From Aphidius gifuensis (lineage: Eukaryota; Arthropoda; Insecta; Hymenoptera; Braconidae), in contig NC_057793.1 in NCBI RefSeq assembly GCF_014905175.1, positions 7,378,001 to 7,442,000 of the forward strand: DNA of 64,000 bases, given 5' to 3'. The number at the start of each line of letters is the position of its first letter. Positions within the stretch are counted from its first letter, which is position 1. The position numbers and the translations under genes are program-made. The notes below the pieces were generated by a model. It did not search any database and was not told where the DNA came from. It saw only the letters and a program-made list of their open reading frames with translations. Shown one piece after another: positions 1 through 13,280 of this stretch.

Positions 1-650
1 ATTTTTAATAATTTAAATATTCATTCAATCAATTAACAAAAAAAACAAAATAATAGATACATAAATAAACATGAATTATTTAAAATGATAAATTTTCTTT
101 TTCATAAATTTAAAAATAACTTTTAATGGTTTTAAAAAAAAAAAATTTATAAATAAAACAAATGTTGCGGCTCAGTCACTGTCTCGTCCGCAACTGGCTT
201 GACTTAGACTTAAAGCCACTAGGTATACTGTCACTTTTACCTACGTACATGAAATACAAAAAAAAAATATAAATAAAAATTAAAAAAAAAAAAATTATCC
301 ACCTCGTCGTGGCCTACGCTTTATAATCCTGTATTCATCACTGTTTAATCACAATTAATTTTTTTTTTTTATGATTATTAATTAAAGTTTTAGTTTTTTT
401 TTTGCTTCTTTTTTTTTGAATTACACGATTTACTCTAGGCTGAGTGCTATGAAGAAGGTGCTCGAGGACTCGAGATGGATGTCAGTATGGCACACCTATT
501 TAATACCTATCGGTCTACCTTCGGCTAACCAATACCATTGACTCCTGCCCCAATTTATACTGGGGTCCAATGATACAACAGTTACATTCGCATTCACCTC
601 CATTTACAAATATATTTAATTTTTTTTTTATTAATAATATTTTATGGAGG
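1..650. other. GC-richer non-coding island at left edge
   Basis: No convincing reading frame was found here. The stretch from about 160 to 610 is clearly richer in G and C than its surroundings. It contains a hairpin at 164-194 (7-bp stem gttgcgg/ccgcaac), two CTCGAG hexamers 2 bp apart at 461-474, and a short inverted repeat at 548-565 (cccca/tgggg). It could be a promoter, an untranslated exon or a conserved regulatory element of a gene to the left. Nothing in the sequence decides between these. Confidence 0.4.
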
Positions 651-3600
651 TGGATCGAGATATTAATTTATACAAATAATAATTATTAAAATTGTTTTTA
701 ATTATTTCAATTAGTTATTAAATATTATTTTTATAATTTAATTGTTGATATTTTAAAAGGGGATGAAATTATAATCTGACAGCTTTTAAATGACATGTTT
801 GATTGAGGAAAGTAGGTGTTTGTTTTTGGTTTTTTTTTTGAGCTAATTATTAGCAATTTAGAAAATATTTATTCATTTTTTTTCTGTGCTATTTTATTTG
901 ACATTTTATTGGATTTTAATTGACAATATTTAAAATAATTTATGAAGTAAGTGTTGATTAGAAATGGAAAGATAGTTATTAATGAATTTTTAAAATTTTT
1001 TTTTGATGTGATGATATAGTTTACAGTCGAGAAATTCTAGTTTAATTAAAATATTAATATTTAAAATAATAAAAATTGAAATTTTAAAATCATTTATAAT
1101 TTTACTTTCATTAGAAAAAAATTATTCCACATATTATTTATGCGTAAAGAGGGAAAGTTGAGGGAAGTTGATTTTAGATTAAAAAATATAATAAATAAAA
1201 ATATTTGAAAAATTGCACAAATAAAAAAAAGGTGTGAATAAATCTCTGGGATTTTTAAAAAACCATAGATTGAATTGTATTATTTTATGAAAGTAAAAAG
1301 CAAAAAAAAAAAAAAAATAAAACATTTACACATACGCGGTTCTCTAAGAAACATAGGTGAAAAAAAAAAAAAATTAAAAACTAAAATTAAAAAACACGTG
1401 TAAATTTAATGTTTAAAAAAAAGATAAAATAAATAAAAAAAAACAAAGCATTAAAAATTGATAATTTGAGAGATAAAAAAAATTTTTTTTTAAAGCTTTA
1501 AAATATGTACAATCAAAAGGAAAAAGAAGCACGTGTGCTACGTGACTTTTTTCATTAGATTGCCTTTCCTTTTTACGCCTTGAAAATTCTACATACACAC
1601 TGTATACGCATTTCAAAATATAATCAATGTACATTTATATTTACTTGATTTTAAAATTATTAATAATATTTCTAAAAATTATATATCAATTTATATTAAA
1701 CCAATATTTTATTTTACACTTCACACTTCACCTTGGCAATGAATGTGCCTACCAAAGTGCCCCATCTTTTTTATTAATCATTTTTTTTTCACCACAAAAT
1801 TATTATTTTCACGAATCATTTCGTATACATCGCGAAATCACCTTTCTCTAGTCTACATTATTACTATTATTATTATTTTAACACTTGTCAGTGCATTAAC
1901 TCTCTCATTGTTTTTTTTATTTTATGTGAATACATTATCTTCTTTTATTAATATTCATCGTCCAACAAATTAATAATCCATCATCATCATTTATTTTTCA
2001 ATAGTTTTTTTCTCTTTCAGCTCGATTAGCTAAATATATTTCCAATTATTTAAGTATATATATATTATTATTAAACATTCTGTCATCTCATTATCGAGAT
2101 ATTTTAATTATATATAATTTTTACTATATAAATATTTTTTTTTCATTCAAGTATATATATAAATTGTAATAAATTTATATCCGGTATTGTCAATCATCAT
2201 CATCATCATCATGTTTTATGTGTATTATTTATAGAAAGAAAATTTATAAAATAAAAAAATAGCTTTACCATATAACTATACAAAGTAAAAATGACATGTG
2301 GATAATATTTATGATTATTTGTTGGTGTATCTTGAATCAAGTTAAATGTTACGAATACAAGAAGAAACTAAAGCTAGTCGTTAGATTCGCCTGGTGAATA
2401 ACCGCGATCACTCAGATATAAAAAAAATATAAGGACGCTTATCCGGCATTTTAATGTCCACATAATAAATATAAAATAATAAAAATATAAATATATATAT
2501 ACTATATTTATATTTGCACACATTTATCATTACAAAATAACACCTACATTTTTTATCTTTCAAATAATAAAATTGCATTGACTTTGAAAACTGCACACAT
2601 TGTTTCGTATATATACATAAAAAATTTAATTATTTTACAAAAAAATATTTCACTCTATCGTTGCATTAAAAAAAAATATATTCATATTTACAAATTATTA
2701 TTTCAAAAGCATACACGTGTAATTAACTTGCAAACATATTATTAAATAACAAAATTTGCTTCACCTTAAAAAATGTGTCAGTTTAAAAATGTAACTTACA
2801 TACTCAAAAAAATATTTAAAAAAAAAAAAATTAATAATTTATTTAACATTATTATGTTATTTTTATTTAATATAAAAAAATTTTTTTTTTTCTTTATAAT
2901 ATAAGAGTGAAATGGACTTGGCACGCGACGCATTCTATGTCCTAGTTTTATCATTTAAATATTTGCCTTTCCAGTTTGTTGCAGTTCAATGTCTTTTCTA
3001 TATAAAATATATATTTATTATAATTTTAATTAATTTATTTATTTATTCCCACGCATTGTGTATTCATCTTATATCATTTTGATGATTTTTTTTTTGTCAT
3101 ATTTTTGCTGTGAATGCAAAAATGCAATATAATATTTCGTGAATCTTGATGACATATTTATTTGTCAATTTCCATGTACTCATAATATGAGAATTAAATA
3201 ATTAGGTATTCAACTTGTTGAATAATAATTTATTTAAAATATATACACAAGCTAAAAATGGTGATTCTCACATGCAACATAATATTATAATTTTTTTATC
3301 GTGGTCCATAATTAATTACTTAACATCAATTATTATTCTGTATTATAGAATTCTAAATATCTTTCATTAACGTATTTTTTTTTTCAAATAAATTTATTAC
3401 ACACATTTAAAATAAGTTATCCATAAAATAATTATTTTAAAATTATTTTTTCTTAATCATTTAACATTACTTTTAACATATTTTTTAAATAAACAATATT
3501 TAAAATTGTTATTCATTGCAGTATGATTATTTAACTTGTTGAAAAAATAAATTTTTAAATAATTTATTATAATAATTTTATTATTTATCAAATAATTTAG

Positions 3601-6600
3601 CTTGAAGGAATTTTTTACGATGATTTTACAGTATTGTTCCGTTTGATTGAATCTCTAGAATATAAGTAAATGCCCCAGGTGAATGTTTTTCGTTTGTTGA
3701 TCAGTCGATCGACTTGTTGTTCGTGGGTGAATACGAGGTGCGGTGACTTGTATGCATGCTGTTTTTTCTTTTTTTTTTTTTTATTTATATTATGTAATAA
3801 TCAACGAGGCAAAACTAGCGAAAACACTGATAAAATAAATGACAAATTTTTTTCTATAAAATGATATATATTTATGTATATAAAATATATATTTATTTCC
3901 ATTTTTTTTTTTTTATTTGTCGAAGCTTTATAGTAAAAAGAAAAAAAAAAAAAAATCGAAAGCGTATTTGGATAGTAACAAAGAACATTCACCTTGAGCC
4001 TTATTCGATGGCTCATTAGTTTAAAAGTATAAATAAAAAATAATATTTAAACTTGTTCTATACATCCTAACTAAATTATAAAGAAAAAAAATTTTATGAA
4101 GAATTTATTCTGAGGAATTTTTATTTGTCATTTTTTTTTTTTTTTTTTGCTTTCTCACCTAGTGCAACCTTAATTATCCAGCTGACTTGAGAACGGTGGG
4201 AATAGGTTTTGTACTGGCAGTAACTTGCCACACTTCCGGCGTTTAATAGGCCACAATTCACCATCTTTGTCATCGTCGTTGCAATTTTCATATTGCACCA
4301 TATCAACATGTCAAAATAACTCATTCTACTAATTTAATTTTTTTTTTATTTTTCATTTATCTAAATTAATATTAATCCCAAAAATTTATTTTATTATTCA
4401 TCAAGAAAAATAATTGACTCATTTGATTTTTAAAACTTTCTGTACACTTATTAAATATTAAAAAAAATTTTTTTTTTTTGATATTTAATGGTTAATCAAG
4501 TTGGAAAGAATAAAAAATTTATAATCCTTTTCTTTTTATGTGATATGTTGCATGTAATTGACGAAGAAGTAGTCGGGAAAGTTGCGACCCATTAGTCGTC
4601 GTAGTTGTGTAAAGGCCTCGATCTATAGAATAACCTTCCACTTGGTCCACACCCTCACTCACGATTAAACCATATACTCATGCATTAACAATTTTTCACA
4701 TTGCCATTTTTCACATTATCATTATGTGATTAAAAAAAAATTATTTCATCAATTATTTACATTGTAAATAACATGTATTTTTTGTTTGTTGAATCAAGCT
4801 TCATATATTTATACATTTGCCAAGTATTATTTTGTCAAGTGATTATTTTTAAATTTGTTATTCAAAAAAACACAATAGCATAATCATATGTATATACTTT
4901 CTGAACTTTCCCATCGTTAGAATGATATAATATTCGCAAAGTTTAAAGCCGATAGAACTAAACAATTCTCACAAATGATTTTTTTTTTTTTTTTTTTTGA
5001 TTTTTAAATTATATCAATTGAAATTGTTACCTTGATACCAACGACACATAAATGGAATGTTATTTTACTCATTGATATATAAAAAAATAGTTGTACATTT
5101 ATTTCAAAGGCGATAATATACCTTGTTGATTGTCATTGTTGTTTCAACATTTTATAATTTATTTATACAGCTACTTTGAGGTGATTTTTATGCATTGCTA
5201 TTTTCATTTTTATAAAGATCAATATCTCAATGAATATGTAAAATTTTAATATGCGTATATCCTTGTTTGTTTAAACATAAACATTTGAAAAAATAATATA
5301 TATTGTATAACAATTTCAAATACCCGTCTGTATTAATTTTTTAATAGTTCAATAATTCCTGCTTCACTTGTGTGTATTAGAAGTAACAAGGACTCTTGAC
5401 AACATGATATAATATACGTTATCGATGCACAAATATTTATATATGAAAAAAAAAAAATAAATGTATTTATAATGAAAATAAAAAAAAATAAAAACAACCT
5501 ATATGGAAAATGTATAATAATAAAAAAAGATATATATGTATCAAGTAGATCGATCGAGCGTTGATTTGCATTGGTTCCGCTTACTGCTCTAATGGATTCC
5601 CATTCGATTTCTAAGTGAGCGTGTGCAAGCAAATATTTTTCCTTCATTCCTATCGAAAATGTTAAATACATAAGTATCTCTTTCACTATTATACGTATCT
5701 TGTGTCGTTGTTACGCGATTTAATTCAATTCGTCTTTTTAATCGCTAAATTTCATTTTCAACCAAAACATTTTTATTTATTTTTTATTTATTTTTTTTTT
5801 CTTTTTCACGCATTATATAACTATATTTTTTTATGATGATTAAGAGGCTTTATTTATTAATTATTTTTATTGTAAAAAAAATATTATAAATAATTGTAAT
5901 GATGATGGAAAAAAAAGAAGAAATTTATTGAATTTTTTGACAGGTGTCAAATTATTTAATAACTAAATTTGAATGTATTGTATTAATTGGTTGGTGGAAA
6001 AATAAATAGTTAAATAAATTTTATGAATTTATGGTGCTAATGCTGGGATCTTGAACTCGTTTTTATTTATATTTACTGTCAAGAGATGTAGATTAGAATT
6101 TATGAAAAGTTGAATGTAAAATGCACTCTCATTTGCTTGACTATTTTTGCTATTACATTATTTATTTTTCATCAGCCACATGTATTCATATTTATTTTTG
6201 CACGTATATACATGTATATTTAGTTTAAAAGTATTTTTGAAATCACATGTCTCGATGTGTATCATCTAAACCCGGTGAAAATTCGATTAAACTTGGCCTA
6301 CTTTTATTTAATTAATAAACTTAAAAAATAATAAAATTTTTAAATATTACCTTTCTAATAATAATTTTAAAATAAATGCAAATTTTTTATTTAATAAAAT
6401 CATTATAAATATTTTTAATGAAAAATAAAATTTTATATTAAAAAGTTATTAATATAAAATGATAAATCATTTTACACATTTTATTGTTACACAACGTGAA
6501 TAGCCTTGATCGAGTGACCTGGCATTGTAGTAAAAAAAAATAAAAATAAATAAAAAAATAATAATTGATATAATAATAATTTACCGGATCACAAAGATAG

Positions 6601-7559
6601 GAAATAAATTGACTTTCTATCATTGAAAATTCTTGACTTGAATATTATTTTCCGGCTAATAAAAATTTTAAAAAAATATTCATAAAAAATTCAACTAATT
6701 TAAATTGATTATAAAATAAAAAGAAAGTATATTGACAAGGAAATAATTTTCTTGATATTATAATAGAGTCCAAATCAACTGAAGCAAGTTTGATTTGGTT
6801 GTAAATATTATACAAAATTATTATGCAAAATGGAATAAAAAAGTTATTGGTTTTTTTTTTGAGAGAAACAAATTATACAATTTCACTTATTGCACGTTTT
6901 TTTTTTTTCTTTCTTTTCCGCTACATGGAATTTCGTTTTGGGTGAGCATATACTTCGGTGAGTTTGATTAGAAATGTTTTTTTTTTTTTTAAATTATAAA
7001 AACACATCCGATAGTTCTTTGATGAACCGGATGTAAATTTATTTGAATGATACAAACGTTAAATATACAAACGCGAAAGTTTTATAAATTGAAATTTATT
7101 ATTATTTTGTTATTGAAAATTTTCGATTAAATATTTTATATAAATTACATTTTAATATTATTTATTATTTTCTATTGAATATTGCAAATTTTTATTCTAT
7201 TATTTACTCGTTTGAAATAATTTTTTTTTATTTGAAAGAGAAAAAAAAATATATAATATAAAAAAATAAAGTTTGTGTGTGGTTTTATATTAATTTTTTT
7301 TTTGTTTTAATATTTTACACATGAAATGATCTCTAGAGGTTCAACAAGCGTGTCAGCTTTTCGTTTTCACTTAGACTCCATGTGAGTATTATGTAAGCTT
7401 GTCTGACGGTCCCTTTTATGATAAATGTATGACAAAAAAATTACCATACGCACTGAAAGATAAAGTTTTGACTGGTAGAATTTTTATCATTGAAAGATGA
7501 TAAAAATAAAAATTCTCGAATCATAATGTAATTTTTTTTAAATCTAAACTTTATCGTAC
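651..7559. other. AT-rich intergenic DNA, no gene recognised
   Basis: This stretch is dominated by A and T runs, with an (ATC)n microsatellite near 2193-2212. Somewhat GC-richer patches occur near 3,630-3,760, 4,150-4,320, 4,560-4,680, 5,550-5,660 and 7,320-7,420. Open frames of 60-117 codons in it are low complexity, match no family I know, and lack splice or start context. The patches may be regulatory or untranslated exons, but this cannot be shown from the sequence alone. Confidence 0.5.
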
Positions 7560-7718
7560 TATTCTTGAATTATAGAAAATAATTTATAAATTGATTCACT
7601 TGAATCTTGACTCTTGAAATTCATATCATCAATTTTTTTTTCTCATTGTATTACATGATTCATTTTTTTTTTGCCAAAAATATATTAAATAAATTGAGCT
7701 ATTTATGATTATAGCTGT

Positions 7719-9378
7719 TTATTTTTTTCTTGGTTGTATTTCCAACCAGAAACCTCCTTTAGCAGTCATCATCATGCTATTACCGAGCTCAAGTGGCATA
7801 ATCATTTTTTTACCTGGTTTGAGTTGACATTTAGCAACAAGATACACTAATAATACTTTAGTCTCTAATAATGCAAATCGATTTCCAATACACATTCGTG
7901 GACCTAAAAAAAATTTTAAAACAATTAACAATAATATTCTATTTTTAAAATAATTATTGAAAATATAATTACCTAATCCAAATGGCATGTATGCTGGTGA
8001 ATGCAAAGTGCCTTGAGGGTCTTCGACAAATCTATCAGGATTAAATTTATCTGGATCATCAAAATACATTGGATCTCTTTGAATTGGATAGATCGGAAAC
8101 CATATACAATCGCCAGGCTCAAGACGAAGTGGTTTTTTTCCTGGTAACGTTGGAGGTAATTCAAAACTTTTTGTACAAACTCTGTCAAGAACTCCAGCAA
8201 TGGGATAGCATCTGAGTGCTTCATTAATGACTGCATCAAGATAAACAAGTCCATTTACAGCTTCATATGTCACATCTCCATTTGTTTTTTTAAACATTTC
8301 ATCAATTTCGTTTTGGAGTTTTTTTTGAACTTCAGGATTAGCAGCAATTTCATGTACAACGAATGACATGAGGCTTGATGATGATTCAAAGCCCTGAATT
8401 TCAAATTATATTTAATTAATTATTTTGCACATAATATTTTTTTTTAATTTTAATATAATTATAACTCACTCCAAAAAAGAAAATAAAAGCTTGTGATGTC
8501 ATTTCTTGAATTGAAAGAGTTGTTCCTGTTTTATTACCTCTTGTCTCCATCATCAATTGAATCATATCTGGTCTAGTTATTCCTTTCTCATCTCTTGTTC
8601 GAATTGTATCTTCTACTATTTTTTTAAAAAATTTATCTACTTCCCTGTCAATGAGTCTAACGTTAAATAATTTTGTTAAAGTTGGAAAATTTTGTATAAA
8701 CAAGATTTTTATAACGGCTAATCCCTCAAACTTTGTAGCTTTTCTACCAAGTGTATAAAATTCATTATCTTTATCTTTCATTGAATTTATTGATATTCCA
8801 AATGCACATGTTGCTATAACATCATTTGTATAACGACAAAATGCATCTTTTGAATTTATTTCAAGTGGTTTATTTTTTGAATCTTCCACGAGATAGTCAA
8901 CAAAATTTTCACCAATATTTGACATTAACTTAAACATTCCTTTCATTTTACTTGATGTAAATGCAGGTGTCAGAAGATTTCTTACTTCTCGCCATCTATC
9001 ATCGTGCAATGAAATAAGATTATTACCAAAAAGTGGTTCTGTTTTTGGATCAATAACTGCACGATGATTAACAAAATGATCAAAATTTTTGATAGCGATT
9101 GATTTGATTAATTCTGGATTACGTATAAATACAGTTGGGTAACTAAAATCATAAAAACCAACGTATTGAGCGTCCTTATTTAAATTATACAAATCTTGAA
9201 GATATTGAAACATTGATTTTTTATGAAGAAATGATGCTCCCATATTACCCAATAATGGCCATGGTTTGTTATGTGGAATTCCATGTTTTTCAAAATATTT
9301 CACTTTGCTATATTCATAATAAAAATACACAATTATAATAACCAAAATACTCAAAAGTACCGTCCAAATATCCATCAT
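7719..9378 (-). CDS. Cytochrome P450, CYP9-like, copy 1 (3 exons, 504 aa)
   Basis: Heme-thiolate monooxygenase of the microsomal CYP3 clan, most like the CYP9 family; it inserts one oxygen atom into lipophilic substrates using electrons from NADPH-P450 reductase. Exons are 8470-9378, 7973-8393 and 7719-7903 (stop included). Donors are GTGAGT and GTAATT, acceptors CAG and TAG; phases are 0 and 1. An N-terminal membrane anchor lies at about residues 6-23 and a basic-proline hinge (HGIPHNKPWPLLG) follows. Other marks are the C-helix WREVR (129-133), the I-helix GGFESS formed exactly at the first exon junction (303-308), EALR (361-364), PDRF (422-425) and the heme loop FGLGPRMCIG (441-450, ligand Cys448). 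Length is normal for the family and all key residues are intact. The start is the ATG ATG at 9378/9375, since upstream in-frame codons lack an ATG. The substrate is unknown; detoxification is typical of the family but is inferred here. Confidence 0.95.
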
Positions 9379-9620
9379 CACAAACAAAAATTAACTGTCG
9401 AAGAGAATATCAAAATTTAGATATAGATCTTTTTGTCTTGCAAGTCTAAAATCAACTGAATATTTCAGTCTGATGCTCATACTAAAATACATGTAAGTAG
9501 TTGTTTGATAAAAAATAATCATCTCATGGTCACATTGATTAAGTCAGTCTGACGGCATCTCTGTTATTAGTCGTAAATACATTTTTTTTCTCTTGTCTGT
9601 GCATCTACATGGAGACAAAT
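9379..9620 (-). promoter_or_regulatory. Conserved 5' flank with candidate core promoter, P450 copy 1
   Basis: This flank is shared with the other two P450 copies. An arthropod-type initiator TCAGT lies on the minus strand at 9455-9459, about 78 nt upstream of the ATG. A TATA-like TATTTTA sits about 26-32 nt further upstream. The initiator and the following TGATTTTAGA are kept in all three copies (12530-12534 and 15006-15010), while the TATA-like element is weaker in copies 2 and 3. The transcription start is inferred, not shown. Confidence 0.4.
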
Positions 9621-10773
9621 TAAATAATATATACATAAAATTAAAAAAAATAAAATAAACAACTGCGCAAGAATTATCTAGAGGTTATTCGATAAAATTT
9701 AATGCTATCAATGCTATATCTTTAATTTTTTAATGAATTAAATTTTTATTTCTATTTTTTATCATTTAAAATAAAGATAAAAACAATGTTGAAGTTAATT
9801 CATATATAAGTCGTTTTAATTTTATTAAATTTTAATTTCTTATTTATTTTCATATTTACATCAAAAGACAATATTATTTTAATTTTATTTATATTTTCAA
9901 ACATTTTTTTTTACAATTTATTAATAAAATAATTTCAACCTTCTTTAATAACAAAAGATAATAATAATAATAAATTAATTTATGTCCACACACATGCACA
10001 CACGATAGTTGTTAAACTTAAGGTTGCAAAAATAATAACAATATAAAAATAATAATATAAAAAAAAAAATTATTTAAATAACAATGAATATTGTAACAAT
10101 AAAAAAATAAATATTAAATGTAAATATTTTTATAATGTTAGCTTTGAAATCAAAACCTAAATTCTGGTAAATATTAAAACGATTATTATGAAATATTGAA
10201 TCAATTTGTAATTAAAAAAAAAAAAACAATCAACGTATATAAAATCGAAATTTTCATAAATAAATTTATATTTATACAAAATATAGATTGACATGAATTT
10301 TTCATTAATACGTGAATGTATTAAGTTTTTGTGCGGCCAGTTTCGGTTCTTCGATAGATATATGCATATGTCGATTACTTGATATATTTAATTTTTTTAT
10401 TTACAAAATATCTTGTTTAGTGATTCTGTTTTTTTTAAATTTGATGTCATTACCATCATCATGATCATCATGAATTTATATTATAAATTGAAATTGATAT
10501 CATCATACATAACTTTTACAAATATTGATTTGTCTTTCAGTTAATTTATTACTATTATATATTTATAATAGTAATTACAATTTCTATAGACGATCGGTCA
10601 TTTTATTGAATTCGGCAAGTTTTAAAAATAATATCCTCGTATAATAGAAAATAATTATTAAATTAATTCACTCGAATCTTGACTCGCGATTTTTATGGCC
10701 ACCCTTTTTTTTTCGTTCTCCTTTTTTGATAAAAATATATTAAATAAACGGAGCTATCGGATATCATAGCTGT

Positions 10774-12443
10774 TTATTTTTTTCTTGGTTGTATTTCCAA
10801 CCAGAAACCTCCTTTAGCATTCATCATCATGCTGTTACTGAACTCGAGTGGCATAATCATTTTTTTACCTGGTTTAAGTTGACATTTAGCAACAAGATAC
10901 ACTAATAATACTTTTGTCTGTAATAATGCAAATCGATTTCCAATACACATTCGTGGACCTGAGAAAAATTTTAAAACAATTAACAATAATATTCTATTTT
11001 TAAAATAATTATTGAAAATATAATTACCTAATCCAAATGGCATGTATGCTGGTGAATGCAAAGTGCCTTGAGGGTCTTCAACAAATCTATCAGGATAAAA
11101 TTTATCTGGATCATCAAAATACATTGGATCTCTCTGAATTGGATAAACCGGAAACCATAAATAATCGCCAGGTTCAAGACGAAGTGGTTTTTTTCCTGGT
11201 AACGTTGGAGGTAATTCAAAACTTTTTGTACAAACTCTGTCAAAAACTCCAGTAATGGGATAGCACCTGAGTGCTTCATTAATGACTGCATCAAGATAAA
11301 CAAGTCCATTTACAGCTTCATATGTTACATCTCCATTTGTTTTTTTAAACATTTCATCAATTTCTTTTTGTAGTTTTGTTTGAATGTCCTCATTAGCAGC
11401 AATTTCGTGTACAACAAATGTCATGAGGCTTGATGATGTTTCAAAGCCCTGATTTTAAAATTATATTTAATTAATTATTTTGTATATAATAATATAATAT
11501 TTATTTTAATTTTAACATAATTATAACATACTCCAAAAAAAAAAGTAAAAGCTTGTGATGTCATTTCCTGAATTGATAAAGGTGGTCTTGTTTTATTAGC
11601 TCTTGTCTCCATCATCAATTGAATCATGTCTGGTCTTGTTATTCCTTTTTCATCTCTTGTACGAATTGTATCTTCTACAACTGTTTGGAAAAATCTATCT
11701 ACTTTACTGTCAATAAGTCTAACGTTAAATAATTTTGTTAAAGTTGGAAAATTTAGTATAAACATCATTTTTAGTATGGCTGAGAAACCTTCAAATATTG
11801 AAGCTTTTCTACCAAGTGTATAAAATTCATTATCTTTATCTTTCATTGAATTTATTGATATTCCAAATGCACAAGTTGCTATAACATCATTTGTATAACG
11901 ACAAAATGCATCTTTTGAATTTATTTCAAGTGGTTTATTTTTTGAATCTTCCACGAGATAGTCAACAAAATTTTCACCAATATTTGTCATTAACTTGAAC
12001 ATTCCTTTCATTTTACTTGACGTAAATGCAGGTGTCAAAAGATTTCTTACTTCTCGCCATTTATCATCGTGCAACGAAATAAGATTATTAGCAAAAAGTG
12101 GTTCTGTTTTTGGATCAACAATCGCGAGATGATTAACAAAATGATCAAAATTTTTAATTGTAATTGATTTAATTAATTCTGGATTACGGATTAATATTAT
12201 TCGTCTACTAAATTGATATAAACCAACGTATTGAGCGTCGCTATTTAAATTATATACATCTCGAATATATTGAAATACTGATCTTCTCGTAAGCAATGGT
12301 ACTCCCATATCTCCCAGGAGTGGCCATGGTTTATTATGTGGAATTCCATGTTTTTCAAAATATTTCACTTTGTTATATTCATAATAAAAATACACAATTA
12401 TAATAACTAAAATACTCAAAAGCACCGTACAAATTTCCATCAT
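10774..12443 (-). CDS. Cytochrome P450, CYP9-like, copy 2 (3 exons, 505 aa)
   Basis: Paralog of copy 1 with the same exon design: 11532-12443, 11028-11448 and 10774-10958. Donors are GTATGT and GTAATT; both acceptors are CAG. All hallmark motifs are present: WREVR in helix C, GGFETSSS in helix I, EALR, PDRF and FGLGPRMCIGNRFALL around the heme cysteine. The protein starts MMEICTVLLS at the ATG pair at 12443/12440. The frame stays open upstream, but only through a non-ATG, phenylalanine-rich, A/T-run stretch, so I exclude that. It differs from copy 1 mainly near residues 50-115 (for example a GLYQFSRR segment) and in the F-G region (ASIFEGFSAILKMMFILNF). Microsomal oxidation of hydrophobic compounds is expected; the specific substrate is unknown. 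Confidence 0.95.
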
Positions 12444-12690
12444 CAGAAAAAAAAATAAAAAAAAAAAAACTGTCAAAGAGAATATTAAAATTTAGTTAAA
12501 GATCTTTTTATCTTGCAAGTCTAAAATCAACTGAATATTTCAGTCTAATGCTCAAACTGAAATACATGCAGTTGTTTGATAAAAAAAAAAATCTCATCTC
12601 ATGGCCACATTGATTATGTCAGTCTGAGGTCATCTCTGTTATTAGTCGTAAATACATTTTTTTTCTTTGTGCATCTACGCGGAGACCAAT
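12444..12690 (-). promoter_or_regulatory. Conserved 5' flank, P450 copy 2
   Basis: Matches the 5' flanks of copies 1 and 3. The initiator-like TCAGT lies at 12530-12534 on the minus strand, followed by the shared TGATTTTAGACTTGCAAGA. The TATA-like position reads TATTTCA, weaker than in copy 1. Transcriptional use is inferred from conservation only. Confidence 0.35.
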
Positions 12691-13280
12691 CAAATAATAT
12701 ATGTACATAATATGAAAAAATAAAAAACAAACTACTTTGCAAGAATTATCCAGACGTCATTCGATAAAATTAAATGTTAATAGAAAGTTAATATATCAGC
12801 TGTTTTAATTTTCTATTTATTTTTAGATATTCGAAATATATTTACATCAAAAGACAAAATTATTTTTTAATTATTTATGTTTTTAAACATTATTTTTTTC
12901 TATTTATTAATAAAATAATTTAAACCTTCTTTAATTACGAGAGATAATAATAATAAATTAATTTATGTCCACACACATGCACACACGATAGTTATTAAAC
13001 TCAATGTTGCAAAAATAATAATATAGAAAAAAAAAAATTATTTGAATAACACTGAATATTATAACAATAAAAAAAAAAATTTATGTATTTTCATTATTAT
13101 GAAATATTGAATCAATTTGTAATTCAAAAAACAACAATCAACGAATATAAAATCGAATTTTTCATAAATAAATTTATATTTATACAAAATATAGATAGAC
13201 GTAAATTTTTCATTAATATGTGAATGTATTAAGTTTTAAAAATATTTAAAATAAATTTAGCTATTTGTCATTATAGCTAT

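Larger units (their letters stand above)
7560..10620 (-). repeat. Tandem duplication unit 1 (P450 gene plus flanks)
   Basis: This is the first of three head-to-tail units. It contains the 3' flank, the P450 gene (7719-9378), its 5' flank (9379-9620), a block around 9980-10040 carrying a gtccacacacatgcacacac stretch, and a distal block (about 10200-10620). The same order recurs in units 2 and 3. The 3' flank around 7560-7720 (gaatcttgactc, then ttgagctattt before the stop) aligns by eye with 10640-10770. Edges are approximate because they fall in AT-rich DNA. Confidence 0.75.
10621..13235 (-). repeat. Tandem duplication unit 2
   Basis: This is the second unit. It has the same order as unit 1: 3' flank, P450 gene (10774-12443), 5' flank (12444-12690) and the gtccacacacatgcacacac block near 12965-13025. 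The distal block is much shorter: only about 13110-13235 matches the distal blocks of units 1 (10200-10330) and 3 (16250-16370). The remaining several hundred bases are missing, so unit 2 lost its distal part or the last duplication broke inside it. Confidence 0.7.

Noticed and set aside
4121..4324. Minus-strand frame of 67 codons in a GC-richer patch
   Set aside because: It has an odd Cys- and Met-rich composition, ends in a poly-Lys homopolymer tract, and shows no recognisable domain or paired splice site.
5333..5686. Minus-strand frame of 117 codons
   Set aside because: Its second half is low-complexity Phe/Ile from A/T runs; the first half (WESIRAVSGTNANQRS region) matches nothing I know.
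6040..6065. tRNA-like T-arm (gagttcaagatccc on the minus strand)
   Set aside because: No acceptor, D or anticodon arms can be formed around it.
9379..9387. Upstream extension of the P450 copy 1 start (similar at 12476, 14933 and 41343)
   Set aside because: The extensions begin at TTG codons; the first ATG gives the expected N-terminus for each gene.
11037..11255. Plus-strand open frames inside P450 copy 2 (also 11626-11823)
   Set aside because: They are antisense to well-supported exons, with no family resemblance.
11028..11309. 93-codon open frames in P450 exon 2 (also at 7973-8254 and 13535-13786)
   Set aside because: They overlap the true P450 frame in another register and are shared only because the copies are paralogous.
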